Shown: positions 1 through 6,652 of the stretch, in pieces
Numbering within the stretch: position 1 is the first letter of the stretch
Layout: every line of letters starts with the position of its first letter
Assembly (NCBI GenBank): GCA_018699075.1
Contig: JABIPV010000030.1
Location: forward strand, 1-17,008
Length of the DNA: 17,008 bases
DNA from: Kordiimonadaceae bacterium
GTDB taxonomy: Bacteria; Pseudomonadota; Alphaproteobacteria; Sphingomonadales; Emcibacteraceae
Direction of reading: 5' to 3'
The notes under the pieces: generated by a model
The model's input: only the letters and a program-made list of their open reading frames with translations
Told to the model about the DNA's origin: nothing
Database searches by the model: none
Program-made: the position numbers and the translations under genes

Positions 1-131
1 GATTTGCCAATAGCGGCACGGTGAGAACGACCAAGTGGGGCGTTTTCTAAATTCTTTACTGTCCATCCAGGGCGTTTCGCGCAAGGACCGGACGAGAACA
101 GCGGTGAAGCTGGCTTCTTTTCTGGTAACAT
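1..131 (-). CDS. serC: Phosphoserine aminotransferase, 5' part only (runs off the window)
   Basis: SerC is the PLP-dependent transaminase that converts 3-phosphohydroxypyruvate and glutamate to phosphoserine in serine biosynthesis (it also serves pyridoxal phosphate synthesis in some bacteria). Only the first 43 codons are inside the window. Residues 12-24 contain the block FSSGPCAKRPGW and residues 33-38 LGRSHR; this is the amino end of the SerC variant shared by alphaproteobacteria and Methanosarcina, different from the enterobacterial form. The ATG at 131-129 is preceded by AGGAG (144-140) at good spacing, which fixes the start. It has its own promoter and a structured leader upstream. The PLP lysine and the rest of the enzyme lie outside the window. 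In alphaproteobacteria serA usually follows; that cannot be seen here. Confidence 0.93.
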   Translation of the reverse strand, partial: MLPEKKPASPLFSSGPCAKRPGWTVKNLENAPLGRSHRAAIGK

Positions 132-190
132 AATGTTTTCTCCTATTCCTTCCAGAATAGCTGACACCTCGTTGGGGAGGGTTAGCCCAC
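132..190 (-). promoter_or_regulatory. serC leader RNA (cis-regulatory, two hairpins, last one at the ribosome binding site)
   Basis: The transcribed region before serC folds into two hairpins on the minus strand. The first pairs CCTC with GAGG (180-177 with 170-167) around a six-base loop, extended by GGCT/AGCT (187-184 with 162-159, one G-U). The second is a perfect six-pair stem, CTATTC (160-155) with GAATAG (148-143), loop of six. The Shine-Dalgarno AGGAG (144-140) shares two bases with the last stem. This matches the published serC leader motif of alphaproteobacteria, described as having a final stem that overlaps the serC ribosome binding site. The sequence between stems, ACGAGGTGTCAGCT, also looks like that motif from memory. 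The ligand or signal is unknown; translational control is an inference. Confidence 0.8.
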
Positions 191-195
191 GGCGG

Positions 196-223
196 AATAT
201 AGAGAGCTACATCAAGAAGTCAA
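196..223 (-). promoter_or_regulatory. Sigma-70-type promoter of serC
   Basis: TTGACT (223-218) and TATATT (201-196) are separated by 16 bases. A start site about seven bases after the -10 would fall near 190-188, exactly at the base of the first leader hairpin, which supports the assignment. The -35 lies in a longer sequence, TGTTGCTTGACTTCTTGA, almost repeated at the pal promoter. Confidence 0.7.
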
Positions 224-251
224 GCAACAGAATTTTTAAAAAAATAATGCT

Positions 252-785
252 TTAATTGCGGGCTGTTACGGGGCCAGATGGACCATCAAAAGCAATCCTA
301 TACATTTCGCTATCCTGGTGAAAAGTATGGCTCTTAACTTTACCATCCAGCTTTAAATTTACAGTATTACTTTGATCATCAAACAGGTCCATTAATATCC
401 TATCCACGATTACAAGTGACTGCTGTCCTTTGGTTAAGGGTGCTTCTTGATAAACAAAAATATCATTTAGGGTCACTTCTACGGCTATCCACGTCAGGGG
501 AATTTGAGCCCCCGTTGGGTCGTATATTGCAAAAGCCTGCATGATATATTCTTTTAGAAACGACTCGATGACGCCGTCTTCTAGCTCCCCATTACCGCCT
601 TGGTATTGGCGCAATAAGTCTTCTATATCATGGGTAAATATTCGGTGGGTTATTTCAATGGTCCCTTTAGCGGATTGCATATCCACTTGCGAAAAGCTCG
701 CATAGAAACGATGAGCGTGACTAATATTTGCCACGCTCATCATCATTAATATCACTAGAAATTTAGATATACTTCTTAAGATCAC
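252..785 (-). CDS. Small secreted DUF6702-like protein, partner of the M1 peptidase
   Basis: A 177-residue exported protein with no known activity. Residues 1-24 form a signal peptide: basic R4/K8, a hydrophobic core and a likely cleavage at SHA-H25. The mature protein opens with HRFYASFSQVD and continues with GTIEITHRIFTHDIEDLL, which I recognise as the DUF6702 pattern (small secreted proteins often next to M1 peptidases); this is from memory. The start is GTG (785-783), whose G is also the last base of the TAG stop of the peptidase gene upstream. This one-base overlap points to translational coupling and to a shared job, perhaps as accessory or chaperone of the peptidase, which is inference. 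No cysteine, lipobox or membrane segment follows the signal. After the stop there is a T-run but no convincing terminator hairpin. Confidence 0.78.
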   Translation of the reverse strand: MILRSISKFLVILMMMSVANISHAHRFYASFSQVDMQSAKGTIEITHRIFTHDIEDLLRQYQGGNGELEDGVIESFLKEYIMQAFAIYDPTGAQIPLTWIAVEVTLNDIFVYQEAPLTKGQQSLVIVDRILMDLFDDQSNTVNLKLDGKVKSHTFHQDSEMYRIAFDGPSGPVTARN

Positions 786-3217
786 TATTTATATTCTTCA
801 ACTAGCTTCTCGAAGTTTGACGCAGATTTTTCCTTATTATCGGCATCTTCTTCATCATTTTCTTTCTTATAGTCTTCCAGAGATTTAACTTCTTTGTTGT
901 TTTCTTTCATCATATCACGGCGATCACGTGCTTTTTCTTTTACCAGATCAAAGCGCGAAGAATTAATGCGGCGTGGATAAAAGTTATTATCCATATTCGC
1001 ATCAGCCGTTTCATATTTTGGATCAAGAACAACTGAAGCTACTTCTTTATCCGTAACAATCATTTTAGTAACGCTATCATAGTTTAACTTCCAAATTTCA
1101 GCCGGAATACGGTGCTCTTCTTTTGTGCCATCCGTGAATTCAAGTTCCACATAAAGCGGCATTAAAAGCCCGCCTTTGTTGCTGAAATCTAGCATATAAA
1201 TATTGCTATCATCTTTAAGCATTTCAATCTGCCAACCTTCAAGGCCGGCGATTAGCTTATTATATTTATCTTTCTGTTCATTAGTAACGGTAAACTCATC
1301 GTTATCATTATAGAAATCTTTGATGGTTGGAAATTCATCAACACGTTTTGGAAGATCATCATTGCTGAAATAACTAGGATGAGTTCTTTTTTCCATTTCC
1401 TGATTACGCTTGAATGCTTCTTCAATTTCAGGATCTTGTGTATTAATATTAAAATGACGTACATTATCAAGGGAAATATCCACATGATCTGTGGTATAGA
1501 ACCACCCACGCCAGAACCAATCTAGGTCAACTCCACTCGCATCTTCCATGGTACGGAAGAAATCAGCTGGTGTTGGGCGTTTAAATTTCCAACGCTGAGC
1601 AAATTCGCGGAAAGCAAAATCGAAAAGCTCATGCCCTAAAATACTTTCACGTAGAATATTAAAAGCCGTAGATGGTTTCGCGTAAGCATTATTACCTTTT
1701 TGAATAACCGATTCAGCATTGCTCATGATCGGCACCTGATTAGTACTGGTCATATAATTAGTAATATTTCTTGGGTCAATTCGGCCAAGTGGATAATCAT
1801 CTTTCCACTCTTGGTGGGCTAAGTTCTGTACGAAAGTATTCATACCTTCGTCCATCCATGTCCATTGGCGTTCATCAGAGTTAATGATCATAGGGTAATA
1901 ATTATGACCTACTTCGTGAATAATCACACCAATAAGACCGTGTTTTGTACGGCGGCCATATGTTCTTGTGCCATCGTCATGGGTAGTAGGACGCGCGCCA
2001 TTAAACGATATCATTGGATATTCCATACCGCCGATTGGGCCATTAATTGAAAGGGCCACAGGATACGGATATGTTAATGAGTATTTATTATAAACTTGTA
2101 ATGTATGCATCACTGCCTGGGTTGAAATATCAGACCATAATGGCTGCCCCGCCATAGGATAATAAGACATGGCCATAACAGTTTTACCATTTTCCTTCAT
2201 CCTGTAGCCCATAGCATCCCAGATAAATTTACGGGAAGATGCAAATGCAAAGTCGCGTACATTTTCTGCTTTATAATGCCATGTTTTTGTTTCCTCCGAG
2301 CGGGTCTTTTCGTTTTCGACCGCTTCTTCCGGTGTAACAATAAACATTGGTACAGAAGCCGTGCGTGCTTCGATCATGCGATCTCTTTGTGCTTGTGTTA
2401 GAACTTCAGCATCATTTTGAAGTTCACCTGTCGATGCAACAATATGATCGGCCGGCACTGTTATAGAAACATCATAATCACCAAACTCAAGCGTAAATTC
2501 GCCGCTTCCTTGATATTCTTTATTATGCCATCCTTCATAATCTGAATAGGCGGTAACGCGTGGGTACCACTGGGCAATCTCATAAATCATATTATGATCA
2601 CGAGGAAAGTATTCATATCCTTGACGGGAAAGTTTAAACTTCTTCGCGTTAGGGATATTATACCACCAGTCGATAGAAATTTCCGTCATTTGTCCTGCTT
2701 GCAATGGCGTTTCTAAATCAACTCGCATCAATGTTCCGACGGTAACACTGTCAAGGCTTGCACCACCGCTATCTTTTAACGCCGTCACTTTATAACCACC
2801 ATCGAAGGTTTGTTCATCCACATGCTTGCGGAAGCGCTCCATGGTCATGCCTTTTGAGCTTTTCGGCGTCGTACGGCTGGCTTGATCCATTGATTGTGGC
2901 TCGAAACGGTTTTGATCCATTTGAAGCCAAATATATTTGAGGGCGTCCGGTGAGTTATTATGATAAGTGATCGTCGCAGAACCCGTTAAGGTTTGTTTTG
3001 CATCATCAAGGGTTATATCGATCTTATAATCCGCCTGCTGCTGCCAGTATTCGTGGCCGGGAGCACCCGATGCTGTTCGGTATACATTTGATGTTGGTAG
3101 ATATTCATTAAGTTGGCGAAATTTATCGTTCACTTGTTCAATAGTTTGAGCATTAAGTGATCCAGTGAATATTATTCCACCTAATAACCCAAAAAGCGCT
3201 GATCTTAAATTCAACAT
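785..3217 (-). CDS. Secreted M1-family zinc metallopeptidase
   Basis: An 810-residue gluzincin aminopeptidase-type protein. Residues 1 to about 23 are a signal peptide (MLNLRSALFGLLGG..., cleavage near LNA-Q), so it acts in the periplasm or outside. The N-terminal beta domain of the M1 fold spans roughly residues 60-270. The exopeptidase loop appears as GGMEYP (396-401, in place of the classical GAMEN). The zinc site is HEVGH (434-438) and, 18 residues on, E457 in WTWMDE. Y512 in NAYAKP sits where the catalytic tyrosine of M1 enzymes is expected. The last ~55 residues are strongly charged (Lys, Glu, Asp) and look disordered. Start ATG with AAGGGG ten bases upstream. It overlaps the DUF6702-like gene by one base. 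All catalytic residues are present; the substrate is unknown, and proteins of this subfamily are poorly characterised. Confidence 0.9.
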   Translation of the reverse strand: MLNLRSALFGLLGGIIFTGSLNAQTIEQVNDKFRQLNEYLPTSNVYRTASGAPGHEYWQQQADYKIDITLDDAKQTLTGSATITYHNNSPDALKYIWLQMDQNRFEPQSMDQASRTTPKSSKGMTMERFRKHVDEQTFDGGYKVTALKDSGGASLDSVTVGTLMRVDLETPLQAGQMTEISIDWWYNIPNAKKFKLSRQGYEYFPRDHNMIYEIAQWYPRVTAYSDYEGWHNKEYQGSGEFTLEFGDYDVSITVPADHIVASTGELQNDAEVLTQAQRDRMIEARTASVPMFIVTPEEAVENEKTRSEETKTWHYKAENVRDFAFASSRKFIWDAMGYRMKENGKTVMAMSYYPMAGQPLWSDISTQAVMHTLQVYNKYSLTYPYPVALSINGPIGGMEYPMISFNGARPTTHDDGTRTYGRRTKHGLIGVIIHEVGHNYYPMIINSDERQWTWMDEGMNTFVQNLAHQEWKDDYPLGRIDPRNITNYMTSTNQVPIMSNAESVIQKGNNAYAKPSTAFNILRESILGHELFDFAFREFAQRWKFKRPTPADFFRTMEDASGVDLDWFWRGWFYTTDHVDISLDNVRHFNINTQDPEIEEAFKRNQEMEKRTHPSYFSNDDLPKRVDEFPTIKDFYNDNDEFTVTNEQKDKYNKLIAGLEGWQIEMLKDDSNIYMLDFSNKGGLLMPLYVELEFTDGTKEEHRIPAEIWKLNYDSVTKMIVTDKEVASVVLDPKYETADANMDNNFYPRRINSSRFDLVKEKARDRRDMMKENNKEVKSLEDYKKENDEEDADNKEKSASNFEKLVEEYK

Positions 3218-3231
3218 AATAAGAATTCCCC

Positions 3232-3312
3232 TTACTAAAAGCCTATAATTAATTTTTTATAGATGGGATACTATATATTATTGACGTTTTAGTCTAGTAA
3301 GCTTTTAGTCTA
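3232..3312 (-). promoter_or_regulatory. Repeat-rich leader/operator candidate before the M1 peptidase
   Basis: The 87-base gap between thiD and the peptidase gene holds, on the minus strand, two exact direct copies of TAGACTAAAA (3312-3303 and 3296-3287, period 16) and an inverted partial copy CTTTTAGTAA (3241-3232) that runs into the Shine-Dalgarno AAGGGG (3233-3228). A possible -10, TATAGT (3275-3270), would have its -35 at 3298-3293, a poor match (ACTAGA) overlapped by the second copy. This arrangement would suit an activator-dependent promoter, but no regulator is identified. No intrinsic terminator for thiD is evident, so read-through from upstream is also possible. Confidence 0.35.
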
Positions 3313-4099
3313 TATCCACAAGGTGATTTAGGGGACCACATCCACTGCCAAAACCAGGGGCTTGTTCCAGCGCTTTATGAACGAATTTATGCGCACGGTT
3401 TATCGCCTCTTCCAAAGGAATTCCTTGTGCAAGTCCTGTGGCGATACCCGATGCTAATGTGCACCCAGTGCCGTGATTATCCTTACCCAGCACCCGTAAA
3501 GATGAAAAGATTTTTTCTGTAGTTGGCGTCACCAAAAGGTCCGTTAGAATATCCCCTTTTAAGTGCCCACCTTTAATCAATACCGCTTTAGGGCCCATTT
3601 TTAATAATTTATAGGCCGCTGCACGCATATCATCCATATTTTTAAGAAGATCAGAATTTGTTAACTTTGCTGCTTCAGCTAAATTCGGTGTGAGTATAGT
3701 TGTTATGGGTAAAATTTCATCAATAAGGGCATTTATACTATGTGGTTTTAAGAGCATATGCCCACTAGTTGACATCATCACGGGATCTACAATTAAAGGG
3801 ATAGGAGAGCTGTGATTCTTTAATACTTTAGCAACAGATTGAATAATATCCGGCGCCATAAGCATACCCGTTTTCACAGCATCAACACCAATATCACCAA
3901 GTACAGAAGCGATTTGTGCTTGAACTATATTGGCCGGAATAGGATAAACATCACTAACCATATTGGTATCCTGTACCGTGATTGCCGTAATTGCCGACAT
4001 GGCATAAGAACCAAGAGAAGATATTGTTTTAATGTCCGCTTGAACGCCTGCTCCGCCGCTCGAGTCAGAACCGGCTATGGTGAGTACTCTTCCCTTCAT
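3305..4099 (-). CDS. thiD: Hydroxymethylpyrimidine / phosphomethylpyrimidine kinase
   Basis: ThiD phosphorylates 4-amino-5-hydroxymethyl-2-methylpyrimidine twice to give HMP-PP, one of the two precursors joined to make thiamin phosphate, in the cytoplasm. At 264 residues it has the normal family length. Seen: the substrate loop IAGSDSSGGAGVQAD (8-22), AVKTGML (74-80), DPVMMSTSGHMLL (105-117), the nucleotide-side TPNLAEA (137-143), and the anion hole GTGCTLASGIA with GTGC at 210-213, C213 being the usual catalytic-site cysteine of the ribokinase-like HMP kinases. The ATG follows the glmM stop by only three bases (TGA-TAT-ATG), so translation is probably coupled. No other thiamin gene is near; thiD at the end of a glmM operon is common in alphaproteobacteria. 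A pyridoxine kinase is the main alternative, but the motifs favour ThiD. Confidence 0.93.
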   Translation of the reverse strand: MKGRVLTIAGSDSSGGAGVQADIKTISSLGSYAMSAITAITVQDTNMVSDVYPIPANIVQAQIASVLGDIGVDAVKTGMLMAPDIIQSVAKVLKNHSSPIPLIVDPVMMSTSGHMLLKPHSINALIDEILPITTILTPNLAEAAKLTNSDLLKNMDDMRAAAYKLLKMGPKAVLIKGGHLKGDILTDLLVTPTTEKIFSSLRVLGKDNHGTGCTLASGIATGLAQGIPLEEAINRAHKFVHKALEQAPGFGSGCGPLNHLVDID

Positions 4100-4102
4100 A
4101 TA

Positions 4103-5458
4103 TCAATCACTTTGTGTTGAAGCTTGAACAGAAGCCACTATATCATTTGCGACGTTGGTAATTATATTATCATCTTCGCCTTCAACCATAACTCTAATCA
4201 AGGGCTCCGTACCCGATTTTCGGATCACGACACGTCCATTACCATTCAGGCTACTTTCACCATCACGAATTGCTTGTTTTACGTTTTTGCTTTTTAGAGG
4301 ATCAATGTCTTCATTATAGCGGACATTCTTTAGTAACTGCGGGTAAGGTTTGAATAATTTAAATAAATTGCTTACCGGTCGACCTTTTTCTGTTAATACG
4401 GCTAGAACCTGTAGTGCTGCAACCAAACCGTCTCCTGTTGTATTGAAATCACTTAAAACAATATGACCGGACTGTTCCCCGCCAATATTACAACCCATTT
4501 TTTGCATCGCTGCAACTACATATCGGTCTCCAACGCCTGTACGTTCTAAGCGTAAGCCGATAGATTCCATATATTTTTCAAGGCCAAGATTAGACATAAT
4601 CGTTGCCACAAGTGCATCACCTTTTAATTGGCCTATTTCGTGCCAATTTGTGACGATGGTAGCCATAACCTGATCACCATCAATAATTTTTCCATTTTCA
4701 TCGCAAATAATTAGTCGGTCAGCGTCACCATCAAGTGCGATCCCAATATCAGCCCTAGTTTCGATAACTTTATCGCACATCGCTTTAGGGCTTGTGGAGC
4801 CACAATGATCATTAATATTCGTACCATTTGGCGATGCGCCGATTGTTATTACCTCAGCGCCCAGTTCCCAAAGTACACTCGGTGCCGTTCTATAGGCAGC
4901 CCCATTGGCACAATCAAGAACAATTCTTAGGCCATCAAGACGCAGATGTTTAGGAAACGTATTTTTTGCAAATTCGATATACCTGCCAACGGCATTGTTA
5001 AGCCGTTGTGCGCGTCCTAAGTCTTCTGAAGCGACAAGATGTTGATCATAACCGTTGTCCATTTTCTTTTCGATTTCAAGTTCGATATCATCAGAAAGTT
5101 TATTTCCGTCAGGGCCAAAAAGCTTAATACCATTATCACGAAATGGGTTATGTGAAGCTGTTAACATCACACCAAGATCTGCGCGTAATGACCGAACTAA
5201 CATTGCTACAGCAGGGGTTGGCATTGGTCCTAAAAGAACCACATCCATCCCCATAGAAATAAAACCTGACGTAAGTGCTGGCTCAAGCAAATAACCGGAA
5301 AGTCGAGTATCCTTACCAATTACAACGCGATGCTTATGTTCACCGCGGGTGAAATGTCGCCCAGCAGCCATACCTACACGCATGGCAATTTCTGCTGTCA
5401 TTTTTCCTTCGTTCGCTGTGCCGCGAATACCATCTGTACCAAAATATTTTCTAACCAT
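4103..5458 (-). CDS. glmM: Phosphoglucosamine mutase
   Basis: GlmM interconverts glucosamine-6-phosphate and glucosamine-1-phosphate, feeding UDP-GlcNAc for peptidoglycan and lipopolysaccharide. The 451-residue protein matches family length and carries all four active-site loops: phosphoserine loop TASHNPFRDNG with S102, magnesium loop DGDADR (243-248), sugar-binding GEQSGH (327-332) and phosphate-binding RKSGTEP (413-419). The N-terminus KYFGTDGIRG is typical. The ATG has GGA seven bases upstream (in ACGGA). It is 91 bases after folP and three bases before thiD. No terminator is visible in the 91-base gap, so it is probably cotranscribed with ftsH and folP; whether it also has its own promoter there is unclear. 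Nothing in the sequence suggests loss of function. Confidence 0.97.
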   Translation of the reverse strand: MVRKYFGTDGIRGTANEGKMTAEIAMRVGMAAGRHFTRGEHKHRVVIGKDTRLSGYLLEPALTSGFISMGMDVVLLGPMPTPAVAMLVRSLRADLGVMLTASHNPFRDNGIKLFGPDGNKLSDDIELEIEKKMDNGYDQHLVASEDLGRAQRLNNAVGRYIEFAKNTFPKHLRLDGLRIVLDCANGAAYRTAPSVLWELGAEVITIGASPNGTNINDHCGSTSPKAMCDKVIETRADIGIALDGDADRLIICDENGKIIDGDQVMATIVTNWHEIGQLKGDALVATIMSNLGLEKYMESIGLRLERTGVGDRYVVAAMQKMGCNIGGEQSGHIVLSDFNTTGDGLVAALQVLAVLTEKGRPVSNLFKLFKPYPQLLKNVRYNEDIDPLKSKNVKQAIRDGESSLNGNGRVVIRKSGTEPLIRVMVEGEDDNIITNVANDIVASVQASTQSD

Positions 5459-5549
5459 ATTATTCCGTCATTTCATTCATGGTAATTCTTAATATTTAGG
5501 GTATAGCAAAAGTATGTTAATGGAAGCTGAATATCCAAAGAAATATTTT

Positions 5550-6632
5550 TTAAATTTGGCCGATTGCATTCCAAACAGAAAACGCTTGATTAGCTTCTTC
5601 CACATCATGGACGCGAATTATTTGAGCCCCCTGATCAAGACATACTTGTGCGGCAGCGATTGAACCTGCAATTCTCTTTTCAGGAATTTCAGTAGATGAG
5701 ATTTCGCCAATGAAACTTTTTCGCGAGACACCTAACAAAAGCGGCACACCCAATCCGTGAAATATTGATAAATTATTTATGATTTGTAGGTTATGTGAGA
5801 CGGTCTTTCCAAAACCAATACCCGGATCAACGATGATTTTATCACGAGAAATTCCAGCATCAATACAAAAATCAATGCGGCCTTTAAGATAATCATATAT
5901 ATCCAAAATCACATTTTCATATTCAGGACTATCTTGCATAGTTACAGGACTACCCTGCGCATGCATAAGAACAACAGGTACATGCGTTTTTCGGACAACT
6001 TCAATATTTTCAGGGTTGTGGCTTAAGGCACTAACATCATTTATAATTTGCGCACCGGCATCTACTGCCTCTTGCATGACTTCAGCATTTCTAGTGTCGA
6101 TGGAAAGGATGGCGTTTTTGCCAGATAAACTTTTTATTATAGGAAGAACTCTTTTTTTTTCACTCTCAATCGAAACTGGCTTGGCACCAGGCCGCGTAGA
6201 TTCACCACCGATATCAATAATATCTGCACCTGCGTCAATCATTTTTTGGGCATGACTTAGCGAAACATCAAAATCTTCAAATAACCCCCCATCAGAGAAA
6301 CTATCCGGAGTAATATTCAGTACAGCCTGTATAATCGGTTTCTTCCAATTGACCACAAGACCGTTATTTAACATCAGAGACGGGCGTGGTTTTTTGATAT
6401 TCTCAATTAATCTACTAAGATTATCCTGTTTATCAGATGGAAGGCCATCTAAGTATTTCCTTAGACCTTCTACAGATACAATTTCCTGCTGAATTCCTTT
6501 TCCTGTCCTTGTGATAATTTTTAGTGCTGAAAAATATATATTACCACCCGCAAGACATTCAAAATGTTCCCCAGACGCAGAACAGCCCCTGAGTAAACCC
6601 AAGGGCTGGACATAATAATTACTTTGTTTCAT
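5550..6632 (-). CDS. folP: Dihydropteroate synthase with an N-terminal extension
   Basis: FolP joins p-aminobenzoate to dihydropterin pyrophosphate in folate synthesis; it is the sulfonamide target. Residue numbers here count from an in-frame TTG at 6644. The TIM-barrel core starts near 104 and has LNITPDSFSDGG (109-120), GGESTRPGA (146-154), SIDTRN (181-186), INDVSA (201-206), DPGIGFGK (273-280), GVSRKSFIG (305-313) and RVHD (344-347), so all substrate-binding loops are present. About 100 residues precede the core, opening YYVQPLGLLRG; such an extension is seen in alphaproteobacterial FolP and is not a known catalytic part. I prefer the ATG at 6632-6630 (360 residues) over the TTG four codons upstream, because no ribosome binding site serves the TTG; the ATG's own site is weak too. 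It follows ftsH by about 20 bases. Confidence 0.93.
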   Translation of the reverse strand: MKQSNYYVQPLGLLRGCSASGEHFECLAGGNIYFSALKIITRTGKGIQQEIVSVEGLRKYLDGLPSDKQDNLSRLIENIKKPRPSLMLNNGLVVNWKKPIIQAVLNITPDSFSDGGLFEDFDVSLSHAQKMIDAGADIIDIGGESTRPGAKPVSIESEKKRVLPIIKSLSGKNAILSIDTRNAEVMQEAVDAGAQIINDVSALSHNPENIEVVRKTHVPVVLMHAQGSPVTMQDSPEYENVILDIYDYLKGRIDFCIDAGISRDKIIVDPGIGFGKTVSHNLQIINNLSIFHGLGVPLLLGVSRKSFIGEISSTEIPEKRIAGSIAAAQVCLDQGAQIIRVHDVEEANQAFSVWNAIGQI

Positions 6633-6652
6633 TAGCTCTGCCAATTAAATGG

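Noticed and set aside
231..252. T-run after the DUF6702-like gene as a terminator.
   Set aside because: No GC-containing stem precedes it; the region is simply A/T-rich before the serC promoter.
5460..5480. A six-codon reading frame (MNEMTE) ending one base before the glmM start, as a possible leader peptide.
   Set aside because: It has no good ribosome binding site, and the GGA inside it is more simply the Shine-Dalgarno of glmM.
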